A stretch of DNA of 25,158 nucleotides from positions 1 to 25,158 of the forward strand of contig JAMOSM010000163.1 in assembly GCA_027063075.1 (NCBI GenBank), given 5' to 3'. The position numbers and the translations under genes are program-made. Position 1 is the stretch's first letter, and the number at the start of each line of letters is the position of its first letter. Positions 1 through 7,240 of this stretch are shown here, piece by piece. Source of the stretch: Nautiliaceae bacterium (lineage in GTDB: Bacteria; Campylobacterota; Campylobacteria; Campylobacterales; Nautiliaceae). Under the pieces are notes generated by a model. That model made no database searches. It saw only the letters and a program-made list of their open reading frames with translations, and had not been told where the DNA came from.

Positions 1-506
1 CCGAAATAAAAACCGAATTTAAAAAAGTTCATTTTAAGGACTTTGAATTTAACGGATTTTCTATAGGATATGAAGATGAAGAAAAAATAGGGGTAAGATT
101 TTTTATAAATACAGACATTCACTCAATTAAACTTGAAGAACTTGAAAAAGTTGATTTAAGTATGATTTTAAATTTTGCAATAGAGTATGTAAGTCTAAAA
201 CAAAATACAAAATTTAAAATCTATTTTGACCCTTCAATTCCGGAAATTTACATAAATAAAAAAGCATTTCTAAATCTTTTATTTGATATTTTTGAAAATC
301 AAAAGGAAATTTATATAGAAACCAAAATTAACATAGGAGAGTATATAAAACTAAACAATAAAAAATACCCTATAATTTCAGTCATCATTAAAACTTTTCC
401 CAAAAAACAGATAAAAAATAATTTCTTTGAAGTAATAAATAAAAAAGACGGATATATTATCCAAATACCACTTATTAAGGAAAAAAATGAAAATAGTAAT
501 TCTTGA
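1..506 (+). CDS. 3' part of a protein with a histidine-kinase-like C-terminus (partial)
   Basis: The reading frame is open from the window edge (first full codon at base 3) to the stop at 504-506, so about 167 C-terminal residues are visible and the start lies outside. The internal ATG at 162 is not a likely start because the frame continues upstream without a stop. The segment reading IPEIYINKKAFLNLLFDIFEN, followed by alternating beta-like stretches and ending in GYIIQIPLI, resembles the layout of a HATPase_c domain: an N-box-like helix, then strands, then the closing 'G-x-x-x-x-l-P' strand. The glycine-rich ATP lid is not visible, so it would be a degenerate or inactive kinase-like domain. 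This is inference; I cannot name the family. The last 20 bases overlap the exonuclease gene, suggesting one operon with coupled translation. Confidence 0.55.
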   Translation, partial: EIKTEFKKVHFKDFEFNGFSIGYEDEEKIGVRFFINTDIHSIKLEELEKVDLSMILNFAIEYVSLKQNTKFKIYFDPSIPEIYINKKAFLNLLFDIFENQKEIYIETKINIGEYIKLNNKKYPIISVIIKTFPKKQIKNNFFEVINKKDGYIIQIPLIKEKNENSNS

Positions 507-1368
507 TACAGAAACCACAGGCAACAAAGATGCTGATAGAATATGTCAGCTAAGTTATATAGTGCTTAATGAAAATCTTGAAATAGAAGAAATTTATAAC
601 GAACTTGTAAAACCTCCTCTTCCTATAAGCTACGAGGCAATGGCAGTTCATCATATTACAAATGAAATGGTAGAAGACAAACCTATTATAAAAGAAACTG
701 AAGCGTTTAAAAGATTAAAAGAATTAAATACTCAAGAAAACTTTATAGTAATTCACAATGCAAAATTTGATTTAGATATGCTTGAAAAAGAGGGATTTAG
801 CTCTTCTTTTAAACTAATAGATACTTTTAGAATTTTAAAACATCTAATACCAGAAGGGAAATTCTCACTTCAATATAATCGTTACGCCCTTGGACTTTAT
901 AAAAAAGAACCGCAGATATGTCAAAAATACAATATCAAAATAAACGCCCACGATGCCTTAGGAGATGTAATAGTTTTATACCTGCTTTTTGATTATTTAA
1001 TAAAAACATATGAAAAAACATTTGAAGAATTAGAAAACCTTACTAAAAAACCTGTTTTATACGACAAATTCTATCAAGGAAAATATAAATTCGAAAAAAT
1101 AAAAGAAGTCTTAATAAAAGACCCAGATTATATTGAATATCTTTTAAACTCAACCGATTTAGACTTAGACGTAAAATATTCAATCGAACATCATTTACAA
1201 AACCTTGATGAACCTATGCAATTTAGATTTAATATAGGAAAATATAAAGGTATGCTTATTGAAGATGTAGCTGAGATTGATATTCAATATTTAAGCTGGG
1301 CTTATCATAATATGAAAATGGGCAAATGGATGAGAAAAAAAATAGGAGAAATTATAGGAAAAGCCTAA
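487..1368 (+). CDS. DEDDh 3'-5' exonuclease (DnaQ/ExoX-like)
   Basis: This 293-residue protein should remove nucleotides from 3' ends of DNA or RNA. The three exonuclease motifs are visible: D7-T-E9 in ILDTETTG, D95 in HNAKFD, and H155 with D160 in HDALGD, which marks the DEDDh class shared with DNA polymerase III epsilon. After about residue 195 comes a second domain containing FNIGKYKGMLIEDVAEID and YLSWAY (about 248-273), like the small C-terminal domain of exodeoxyribonuclease X proteins. That domain and the lack of a polymerase-binding tail argue for a stand-alone exonuclease rather than the replicative proofreading subunit. The start ATG lies inside the preceding gene (20-base overlap) with an AAGGAAAAA stretch just upstream. 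The stop overlaps the converging livF stop by 4 bases. Confidence 0.85.
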   Translation: MKIVILDTETTGNKDADRICQLSYIVLNENLEIEEIYNELVKPPLPISYEAMAVHHITNEMVEDKPIIKETEAFKRLKELNTQENFIVIHNAKFDLDMLEKEGFSSSFKLIDTFRILKHLIPEGKFSLQYNRYALGLYKKEPQICQKYNIKINAHDALGDVIVLYLLFDYLIKTYEKTFEELENLTKKPVLYDKFYQGKYKFEKIKEVLIKDPDYIEYLLNSTDLDLDVKYSIEHHLQNLDEPMQFRFNIGKYKGMLIEDVAEIDIQYLSWAYHNMKMGKWMRKKIGEIIGKA

Positions 1369-2066
1369 TCTATTCCTAAATATTTTTTCTTAATTTCATC
1401 ACTTGCAAGAAGAGCTTTTGCATCATCTTCAAGCACAATTTTTCCATTTTCCATTACATATCCCCGGTTTGCAATTTTAAGCGCAGCCCCAGCGTTTTGC
1501 TCTACAAGCAGAATTGTTACATCTTTTTCTTTGTTTAAATTTATCAAAATAGCAAAAACCTCTTTTACAATTTTTGGCGCAAGCCCTAAAGACGGTTCAT
1601 CTAAAACAAGCATTTTAGGCTCACTCATCAAAGCCCTTGCAATTGCAAGCATCTGCTGCTCACCACCGCTTAAACTTCCTCCGTAACTGTTTCTTTTTTC
1701 TTTAAGACGGGGGAAAAGTTCATACATTTCATTTCTTAATCTTTCATAATTTTCATCATTTAAATAAGCCCCTATTCTTAAATTTTCCTCAACCGTTAAG
1801 TTAATAAAAATCTTTCTTCCCTCAGGCACAAGAGCCATTCCCCTTTTTACAATAAGATGGGTTGGAATTTTAGAGATATCGGCTTCAACAAACTCAACAT
1901 ACCCCTCTTTTTTTACCAGATTAAAAATAGCATTTAAAGTAGAAGTTTTTCCTGCTCCGTTTGCCCCGATAATAGTTACAATCTCACCTGCTTTTACTTC
2001 AAAACCAATACCCCTTACAGCTTCAATTACCCCATATTTAACTTTCAAATCCTTAACCCTCAACAT
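1365..2066 (-). CDS. livF: Branched-chain amino acid ABC transporter ATP-binding protein LivF-like
   Basis: The 233-residue protein is an ABC ATPase of the HAAT (LivF) type, one of the two cytoplasmic motors that power uptake of branched-chain amino acids or related substrates. Visible motifs are Walker A GANGAGKT near residue 33, signature LSGGEQQ, Walker B MLVLDEPS followed by LGLAP, and a switch region LLVEQNA. The phrase MALVPEGRKIF is characteristic of LivF. The start is supported by AGGAG eight bases upstream and overlaps the end of livG by 14 bases, so the two are probably translated together. No livH, livM or binding-protein gene is next to it; the substrate is therefore unassigned. 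It meets the exonuclease gene tail to tail. Confidence 0.88.
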   Translation of the reverse strand: MLRVKDLKVKYGVIEAVRGIGFEVKAGEIVTIIGANGAGKTSTLNAIFNLVKKEGYVEFVEADISKIPTHLIVKRGMALVPEGRKIFINLTVEENLRIGAYLNDENYERLRNEMYELFPRLKEKRNSYGGSLSGGEQQMLAIARALMSEPKMLVLDEPSLGLAPKIVKEVFAILINLNKEKDVTILLVEQNAGAALKIANRGYVMENGKIVLEDDAKALLASDEIKKKYLGID

Positions 2067-2820
2067 CGATATCTCCTAAATAAGCTTTAATCACCGCTTC
2101 ATTTTTCATCATATCAGCAGGCTTTCCTTCAAAAATGGTTTTTCCATAATCTAATACAAGCACCCTATCTGCTATTTTTTGAACAAATTTCATATCGTGT
2201 TCTATAAAAAGAATGGTTTTTTCCTTCTCTTCCCTTAATCTAAAAACAGTCTCAGCAAGTTCGTCAGTCTCTTTAGGATTCATTCCAGCAGCCGGTTCAT
2301 CTAAAAGCAGTAAATCGGGTTCAGTAGCCAAAGCCCTTGCTATTTCAACCTTTCTTTGATTCCCGTAACTAAGAGCCGTTGCATTATGCTCAGCATACTG
2401 TGCTATATTTAAAAACTCTAAAATCTCCATTGCCTTTTCTTTATAAAGCCTCTCTTGCTTAAAAAAGCGAGGAAACCTGAAAACCGCCTCAAAAAAACTG
2501 TATTCATAATGATTATGAAACCCTATAAGCACATTTTCTAAAACGCTCATACTTTTAAAAAGCCTTATATTTTGAAAAGTTCTTGCAATACCTTTTTGAA
2601 CAATTTCAACAGGACTAAGACCTGTTATCTCTTCATCTTTAAAATAGATATGCCCACTTGTAGGTTTTAAAACCCCTGTAATAATATTAAAAAGAGTAGT
2701 TTTCCCAGCTCCGTTTGGTCCAATAAGTCCAAAAATCTCAAGCGGTTTTACATAAAAACTCACATCTTTTATAGCAACAACCCCACCAAATTTTTTAGTT
2801 ACTTTATCAACTTTTAGCAT
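2053..2820 (-). CDS. livG: Branched-chain amino acid ABC transporter ATP-binding protein LivG-like
   Basis: The 255-residue ABC ATPase is the partner of LivF. It carries Walker A GPNGAGKT near residue 34, the LivG-typical sequence GIARTFQNIRLF, the signature LSYGNQRKVEIARAL, Walker B LLLLDEPAAGMN and the H-loop FIEHDM. LivG and LivF normally form the ATPase heterodimer under LivH/LivM permeases. Here the upstream neighbour is an FAD oxidoreductase gene, overlapped by 14 bases, instead of permease genes. The permeases must be elsewhere if this transporter is functional. Confidence 0.88.
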   Translation of the reverse strand: MLKVDKVTKKFGGVVAIKDVSFYVKPLEIFGLIGPNGAGKTTLFNIITGVLKPTSGHIYFKDEEITGLSPVEIVQKGIARTFQNIRLFKSMSVLENVLIGFHNHYEYSFFEAVFRFPRFFKQERLYKEKAMEILEFLNIAQYAEHNATALSYGNQRKVEIARALATEPDLLLLDEPAAGMNPKETDELAETVFRLREEKEKTILFIEHDMKFVQKIADRVLVLDYGKTIFEGKPADMMKNEAVIKAYLGDIDVEG

Positions 2821-3874
2821 TTAAAAACTCCTCTCCAAATTTTCTTGCCCACTTAATAAAAAGCCTTTTTGTATCGATTTTGCCTAAATCTTTATTATTT
2901 ACAATATACTCATATAACATTTCCGAACAAACAACAGCATTAGAAAAGCCTCTTCCTCCCATTCCGTTGATTATATAAAGACCATCTTTATAAAAAATCT
3001 CTTTTGGCAAATCCCCTTTTACAATATGCCTATTTTCTAAAAGAGTTTTCTTAACATCTATTATTTTACCAGCCACAGGAAAATAATCAATACTTGCAGC
3101 TCTAAAGCCCCCTTTTATATCTAAAAGCTCATAATCTCTAATATCAACAATTTCCCTTGCCTTTTTAATAAGTTCTAACGCTTCTTGCTCATTTTCTTGA
3201 CATTCAAAACAATCCCTTTTATGAGTAGCCCCAATTTTTATAACTCCATCAATCTCACCTACCGAACAGTTTTTGTGATAATAATGAGAAAGATTTAAAT
3301 CACTTTTTATCTCAATTCTCTCACCCCATACAGCTCTTATTTTTATATAAGGGATTTTTAAAACCTCTTTAGCCCCGGTTGCTAAAATAATATTTTTTGT
3401 TTTAATTTTTTCATTTATAATCCAGTAATTCTCTTTTTGTTCTATTTTTTTAACTTCTAATTTTTCAAAATTTACTCTTATCTTTTTTTTAACTTCTTCA
3501 GGGTCTATAACACTTCCAATATCAAAGAAAAAACCATTATCCACTTTTTTAAAAGGAAGTCTTATTTCCTTTTCATATTTTTTAAATTTTTCAATATCCC
3601 TCTCGTCTCTTGGTAAAATTAAAACACCTTTTGTATGTGTATTAATTCCTAAACCCTTATAAAAATCAATCGATTTTAAAATGGCATCGTTAATAAAACG
3701 GGTATATGCTGTATCAAATCCAACTTTAGGAAACAAAAAAGCACCAGCCGCCCTGCTTGCATTTGAGATTACATCATCTTTATCAATAAGCAAAGTATTA
3801 AACTCTTTTAATCTATATGCACTCAAAAGTCCAGCAATTCCCGCGCCTATTACAACAAAATCAAAATGTTTCAT
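2807..3874 (-). CDS. FAD-dependent oxidoreductase, DAO family, resembling the C-terminal domain of MnmC
   Basis: About 355 residues. The N-terminus FDFVVIGAGIAGLLSAYRL is the dinucleotide-binding beta-alpha-beta fold for FAD. Later landmarks are RAVWGERIEI, IGATHKRD, KGGFRAASIDYFPVAGKI and, near the end, YIINGMGGRGFSNAVVCSEML. This order and the 'G-x-G-x-RG' ending match the DAO family and particularly the oxidase half of MnmC, which removes the carboxymethyl group from cmnm5U34 of tRNA. No methyltransferase half is fused. The role is inferred; a D-amino-acid or glycine oxidase-like enzyme is the alternative. I start at the ATG at 3874 (MKHFDFVVIG) because a TTG five codons earlier would add residues ahead of the usual FAD-binding start. 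It overlaps the lipoprotein gene by 14 bases. Confidence 0.7.
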   Translation of the reverse strand: MKHFDFVVIGAGIAGLLSAYRLKEFNTLLIDKDDVISNASRAAGAFLFPKVGFDTAYTRFINDAILKSIDFYKGLGINTHTKGVLILPRDERDIEKFKKYEKEIRLPFKKVDNGFFFDIGSVIDPEEVKKKIRVNFEKLEVKKIEQKENYWIINEKIKTKNIILATGAKEVLKIPYIKIRAVWGERIEIKSDLNLSHYYHKNCSVGEIDGVIKIGATHKRDCFECQENEQEALELIKKAREIVDIRDYELLDIKGGFRAASIDYFPVAGKIIDVKKTLLENRHIVKGDLPKEIFYKDGLYIINGMGGRGFSNAVVCSEMLYEYIVNNKDLGKIDTKRLFIKWARKFGEEFLNAKS

Positions 3875-4343
3875 CAAACGCCATTTCAAGTTTTGTTTTA
3901 TCTATGTTTTTTAACTCCTCAAAAATAAATCTTCTAAAATCGTTTTTGTCTATTTTTGCTTCAACATAAAGCATTTTCTCTTTTTTTGAAAACCAGCTAT
4001 CTCCCTGAATTGCATTTACAATTACAAAATTTCTTACAGACTCTTTTAAACGATTTAATTCTTTTTTAGAAAGCCCGACTCTTCTTGCAAAAAGCTCTAA
4101 TTTTGCATTAAGTTTATTAACTAACTCACTAACCCCAACAGAAAATGCCTCTTCTTGTTTTAGTCTTGTAGGCTTATCCGTATGAATTTTACCAATAGAC
4201 TGAAAAGAAGACTGATAACACACCCAAAAAGGAGCTGGAAGTTTATTTATATAACATTTTGTGAAATTTTTTACATTTGTAGAAGTATTACTAATACTAC
4301 ACCCTATAAAAAGAGGAATTACAAACCAGATATACGGCTTCAT
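3861..4343 (-). CDS. LPP20-like outer-membrane lipoprotein
   Basis: The 160-residue protein starts with a short hydrophobic signal ending in the lipobox LFIGC, so Cys15 should be lipid-modified and the protein exported. The mature part has PAPFWVCYQS, an alanine/leucine helix (EEAFSVGVSELVNKLNAKLE), and a closing WFSKKEKMLYVEAKIDK. This order (P-x-W, helical segment, W followed by a Y-V strand and a D-K) is that of the LPP20 family of Helicobacter and Campylobacter, whose members include flagellum-associated lipoproteins such as FlgP. The exact role here is unknown. An AAAAGG ribosome site sits six bases before the ATG, and a TATAAT lies just upstream, so it may be transcribed separately from rpsI. 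Confidence 0.7.
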   Translation of the reverse strand: MKPYIWFVIPLFIGCSISNTSTNVKNFTKCYINKLPAPFWVCYQSSFQSIGKIHTDKPTRLKQEEAFSVGVSELVNKLNAKLELFARRVGLSKKELNRLKESVRNFVIVNAIQGDSWFSKKEKMLYVEAKIDKNDFRRFIFEELKNIDKTKLEMAFDETF

Positions 4344-4349
4344 TATATG

Positions 4350-4369
4350 CCTTTTTTAATAAAATTATA
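4350..4369 (-). promoter_or_regulatory. Compact promoter and RBS of the LPP20-like gene
   Basis: On the minus strand TATAAT (4369-4364) is followed by 8 bases, AAAAGG (4355-4350), 6 bases and the ATG. The same spacing precedes miaA and rsmE in this window, which supports a real promoter and not chance AT-richness. No clear -35 box is seen. The 141-base gap from rpsI otherwise holds only T-rich sequence. Confidence 0.5.
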
Positions 4370-4484
4370 ATATAAAATTAGATAGAAAAAAGAGATTAAA
4401 AATAAAATGAAAAATATAAGACTCAAAACAAGGTATAAGAGCCAGACACTATTTAGCAAAAAATAAAAAAAGAAAAAAAAGAGA

Positions 4485-4883
4485 TCATCTTTTTGAAAAT
4501 TGTGGAGACTTTCTTGCTTTCTTTTTTCCGTATTTTTTTCTCTCAACCACTCTCGCATCTCTTGTAAGAAGACCTGCCGGTTTTAAGATAGCTCTGAATT
4601 CCGGAGCATATTCAACTAAAGCTTTTGAAATTCCGTGTTTAATAGCATCAGCCTGAGCAGCAAAACCACCGCCGAATACTTTAACATCAATATCAAAGTT
4701 ACCTTCTTGTTTTGTAAGTCTAAGAGGCCAGATTACCCTAAGCTTAAGTGCTTCTCTTCCACCTAAAAACTCATCTAAGCTTTGTCCGTTGATTGTCAAA
4801 TTACCGCTACCGTTTTTTAGCCATACTTTTGCTACCGCTGTTTTTCTTTTTCCAGTTGCATAAATTCTTCCGTGCATTTTCAT
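4485..4883 (-). CDS. rpsI: 30S ribosomal protein S9
   Basis: The 132-residue protein matches uS9 throughout: [15 protein letters not shown] at the start, [19 protein letters not shown] in the middle, and the basic C-terminal tail [19 protein letters not shown] whose last residues reach the ribosomal P site in known structures. It is about the normal length. The start ATG overlaps the rplM stop as TAATG, with AAAGG upstream, so translation is coupled to rplM. The conserved rplM-rpsI pair is the usual bacterial arrangement. Confidence 0.97.
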   Translation of the reverse strand: MKMHGRIYATGKRKTAVAKVWLKNGSGNLTINGQSLDEFLGGREALKLRVIWPLRLTKQEGNFDIDVKVFGGGFAAQADAIKHGISKALVEYAPEFRAILKPAGLLTRDARVVERKKYGKKKARKSPQFSKR

Positions 4884-5305
4884 TAGTTACCCTTTACTTG
4901 AGCTGTATGAGGATGATTTTCACCTGCATAAACTTTAAGTTTTTTTAGCATTTTTCTTCCAAGTTTAGTTTTAGGAAGCATTCCTCTTGTTGCAAGTTTA
5001 AATAGTTTTTCCGGATTGTTTTTAAGTAATTTTTCTACTGTCTCTTCTTTAACATGACCAAAATAACCTGTGTGTTTGTAGTATTTGTCTTCTAATTTTT
5101 TAGATGTTGAAAATTTAACTTTATCAGCGTTAATAACAACTACATAATCACCACAATCAACATGTGGAGTATAATAAGGTTTATGTTTTCCTCTTAAAAT
5201 TGTAGCAATTTCAGTAATTAATCTACCAAAAGTTTTATCTTTAGCATCTATTAAAATCCAGTCTCTTTTAACTTCTTCAGGTCTTATAGATTTTGTAAAT
5301 TTCAT
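4883..5305 (-). CDS. rplM: 50S ribosomal protein L13
   Basis: The protein of about 140 residues carries the uL13 landmarks [38 protein letters not shown], the GYFGH segment, [20 protein letters not shown] and the ending HPHTAQ. L13 is an early-assembly protein of the large subunit. I choose the ATG at 5305 (MKFTKS) over a GTG two codons upstream because AAAGG lies seven bases before the ATG but almost touches the GTG. It is the first gene of the run that continues into rpsI. Confidence 0.97.
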   Translation of the reverse strand: MKFTKSIRPEEVKRDWILIDAKDKTFGRLITEIATILRGKHKPYYTPHVDCGDYVVVINADKVKFSTSKKLEDKYYKHTGYFGHVKEETVEKLLKNNPEKLFKLATRGMLPKTKLGRKMLKKLKVYAGENHPHTAQVKGN

Positions 5306-5338
5306 TATCACACCTTTTGTGAATTTTTTAGGTATGAA

Positions 5339-5344
5339 ATTGTA
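5339..5344 (-). promoter_or_regulatory. Probable -10 box of rplM-rpsI
   Basis: The minus strand carries TACAAT about 34 bases before the rplM ATG, preceded by T-rich stretches but no obvious -35 box. Weak -35 elements and T-rich upstream DNA are usual in Campylobacterota housekeeping promoters. It is the best candidate in the 84-base gap. Confidence 0.4.
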
Positions 5345-5351
5345 GTCGCCA

Positions 5352-5390
5352 AAACTTAAAAAAAGCTTAATTTAAGTAAAGTTTAAGTTT
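5352..5390. repeat. Inverted repeat between the coiled-coil gene and rplM
   Basis: AAACTTAAA at 5352-5360 pairs with TTTAAGTTT at 5382-5390, and a smaller near-palindrome CTTAATTTAAG lies between them at 5366-5376. It begins at the stop of the upstream gene and precedes the rplM promoter. It could act as a weak AT-only terminator or simply reflect base composition. Confidence 0.3.
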
Positions 5391-5857
5391 TAGAAATTAG
5401 AAAATTTAAGAACAAGCTCAATTTCACCTGCAGGAATTCTAAGTTCTCTGCTAATTTCCTCAACGGAATATCCTTTTTTGAAAAGAGAGAGTATCTTATC
5501 TTCTTCGTGTTTACTGATGTTTAAACAGTTATTAAGAGGGCTTTTTTTTATTTTATACTCTAAAGACGCTATTTTTTCTTCAACTTTTTTATAAAACTTT
5601 GTATTTTTCTCTTCCATATATTTAATATCATCTACAACTGTTTCTATAATCTCTTCTATTTTCTCAATTGCCTTTATTGACTCATTTTCCTTTAGTTTTT
5701 TCTTAAGTAAAAACACCTCTTTGTTAAGCTCTTCTAAACCTAGCTCAATAGAAGCAAATTTTCTTTCGATTCTCTTTTCAATACTTAAAATATAAAAAAA
5801 AAGAAATAAAATAAAACCGCTAAGACCTATAAAAATAATTAAATACAAATTATCCAT
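5390..5857 (-). CDS. Membrane-anchored coiled-coil protein with C-terminal helix-turn-helix-like segment
   Basis: The 155-residue protein has one N-terminal membrane helix (about residues 5-24, LIIFIGLSGFILFLFFYIL), then a long charged helical stretch (about 27-105) rich in E, K, I and L with coiled-coil spacing, and a short C-terminal domain: DKILSLFKKGYSVEEISREL followed by IPAGEIELVLKF. That ending resembles a sigma-region-4-like helix-turn-helix found at the end of small membrane proteins such as DUF2802-type proteins. The function is unknown. It overlaps the preceding gene by 8 bases and is the last gene of the ubiA-type operon. Confidence 0.65.
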   Translation of the reverse strand: MDNLYLIIFIGLSGFILFLFFYILSIEKRIERKFASIELGLEELNKEVFLLKKKLKENESIKAIEKIEEIIETVVDDIKYMEEKNTKFYKKVEEKIASLEYKIKKSPLNNCLNISKHEEDKILSLFKKGYSVEEISRELRIPAGEIELVLKFSNF

Positions 5858-6356
5858 TTTTTGCTTTCATCTCCCTAATTATCGCTCTTTCCCTTGCAGT
5901 AATAAAAGCATTATAGTCTTTTTCGTCTCTTTCGTGCATATGAAGTATTTTTGCCGTGTTTTCATCTATTGCTTCAAAAATTACAGGCACTTTTCTTTTA
6001 GGAAAAACAGGCAAATCAAATCTTGCATAATATTTTTTGCCTTTTTTAAAAAGTTTGTCTTTTATTTTAAAATATTCAAATCCAATTCCTTGCGTTTCAC
6101 TTTTATATTTTAAAGGAAGCAGTTTTTTTTCCTCGTTTTTTACAATAGAAGTAAGCTCATCCACTTTTCTGTGAAGCGCAACTAAAAGTTCAAGCAAAAC
6201 AGGGTCTGTATCTTTTGTTTCTCCTCTTGCCTTTGCAAGTTTAATATACTGTCCTATCGGGTCGTCACTCTCTCCTGAAAATTTATCAAACTCCTCTTTT
6301 AATTTTTCATTAAACTCATCAAACTCAACCTCAACATAAGCAGGAATTAACCTCAT
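5850..6356 (-). CDS. Conserved hypothetical protein, possibly PilZ-like
   Basis: The soluble 168-residue protein has an acidic N-terminal part (residues 1-50), a helical segment DPVLLELLVALHRKVDEL, and a beta-rich C-terminal half containing GIGFEYFKIKDKLFKKGKKYY, ARFDLPVFPKRKVPVIFEAI and KILHMHERDEKDYNAFITARE. The arrangement of a helix followed by a small barrel with 'YYARFDLP' recalls PilZ-like proteins of Campylobacterota, but I see no standard RxxxR / D-x-S-x-x-G c-di-GMP motif, so binding of that messenger should not be assumed. It overlaps its neighbours by 4 and 8 bases and is co-transcribed with the prenyltransferase gene. Confidence 0.55.
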   Translation of the reverse strand: MRLIPAYVEVEFDEFNEKLKEEFDKFSGESDDPIGQYIKLAKARGETKDTDPVLLELLVALHRKVDELTSIVKNEEKKLLPLKYKSETQGIGFEYFKIKDKLFKKGKKYYARFDLPVFPKRKVPVIFEAIDENTAKILHMHERDEKDYNAFITARERAIIREMKAKNG

Positions 6357-7192
6357 TTTAACGCCTTATCTAAAATAATAAAAACTAAAAATATAATTCC
6401 TAAAAATCCATTGACATCAAAAAAAGCTTTTGGAATATTTTTATAATCTTTATCTACAAGTTTATGTTCATAATAAAGTATAAAAGCAGAAATGATAACC
6501 CCAATCCATGCAAAAAAACCAAGATTAGCATAAGCTACAAACAAAGCCCAAAAAATTACGGCAAAAATATGAAACATTTCTGAAATAAAAAGCGCCCCTT
6601 TATCTCCTATAAGTGCCGGAATTGAATGAAGACCTTCGTTTTTGTCAAACTCCATATCCTGTAAAGAGTATAAAATATCAAATCCTCCAACCCAAAACAT
6701 AACGCCAAGCGCTAAAAAAACACTCCAGCAAGGAATTGTACCGGTAACAGCAATGGCTCCTGCAATAGGCGCAAGCCCTAGAGCAACCCCTAAAACAAGA
6801 TGGGCAAACTCGCTAAAACGTTTAAAATAACTATAAGATGCCAAAACAATTAAAATAGGAATTGAAAGCTTAAAAGCCAAATCATTAATAAGATATGCAA
6901 CCCCTATAAAAATTAAAGCGTTTGCTAAAATAAAAAGCTTCATTTCACTCTCATTAACTTCACCAGTAACTGAAGGTCTGTTTTTAGTTCTCGGATTTTT
7001 AGCATCAATATCCCTATCTACAAGCCTGTTAAAAGCCATTGCAAAATTTCTTGCACTAACAGCCGCTAAAATTCCAAGAAGCAGCAAATCCCATCCAAAC
7101 CATCCGTCAGCTCCGACTATCATAGCTATTAAGATAAAAGGTAGACTAAAAATAGTATGAGAAAATTTTACAAGCTCTAAATATTTTTTCAT
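6353..7192 (-). CDS. mqnP: UbiA-family prenyltransferase, probably MqnP of menaquinone synthesis
   Basis: The 279-residue integral membrane protein joins a polyprenyl chain to an aromatic quinone precursor. Both Asp-rich motifs that bind Mg-diphosphate are present: N55-R-L-V-D59-R-D61-x-D63 and D172-x-x-x-x-x-x-D179-x-x-x-D183. About eight hydrophobic helices are visible. Campylobacterota make menaquinone by the futalosine route, where the UbiA relative is MqnP acting on 1,4-dihydroxy-6-naphthoate, so I prefer that over a 4-hydroxybenzoate enzyme; the substrate is inferred from lineage, not from residues. AAGGA lies upstream of the ATG. It is divergent from miaA across 48 bases. Confidence 0.8.
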   Translation of the reverse strand: MKKYLELVKFSHTIFSLPFILIAMIVGADGWFGWDLLLLGILAAVSARNFAMAFNRLVDRDIDAKNPRTKNRPSVTGEVNESEMKLFILANALIFIGVAYLINDLAFKLSIPILIVLASYSYFKRFSEFAHLVLGVALGLAPIAGAIAVTGTIPCWSVFLALGVMFWVGGFDILYSLQDMEFDKNEGLHSIPALIGDKGALFISEMFHIFAVIFWALFVAYANLGFFAWIGVIISAFILYYEHKLVDKDYKNIPKAFFDVNGFLGIIFLVFIILDKALK

Positions 7193-7214
7193 TCACATCC
7201 TTAAATAAAGTTTG

Positions 7215-7234
7215 TATAATTGTAGCAAAAAAGG
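7215..7234 (+). promoter_or_regulatory. Compact promoter and RBS of miaA
   Basis: TATAAT (7215-7220), 8 bases, AAAAGG (7229-7234), 6 bases, then TTG at 7241. The 48-base gap must also hold the divergent promoter of the prenyltransferase gene; its minus-strand candidates TACAAT and TATACA overlap this -10 box. Confidence 0.6.
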
Positions 7235-7240
7235 ATAATT

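Noticed and set aside
3875..3889. TTG start five codons upstream for the FAD oxidoreductase
   Set aside because: The FAD-binding strand begins right after the ATG at 3874, and the added residues MKWRL have no counterpart in the family.
4343..4459. Small hydrophobic frame (38 residues from a TTG) between rpsI and the LPP20-like gene, ending TAATG with that gene
   Set aside because: It has no ribosome binding site, the composition follows from T-rich DNA, and the promoter-like sequence of the next gene lies inside it. The TAATG junction alone is not enough.
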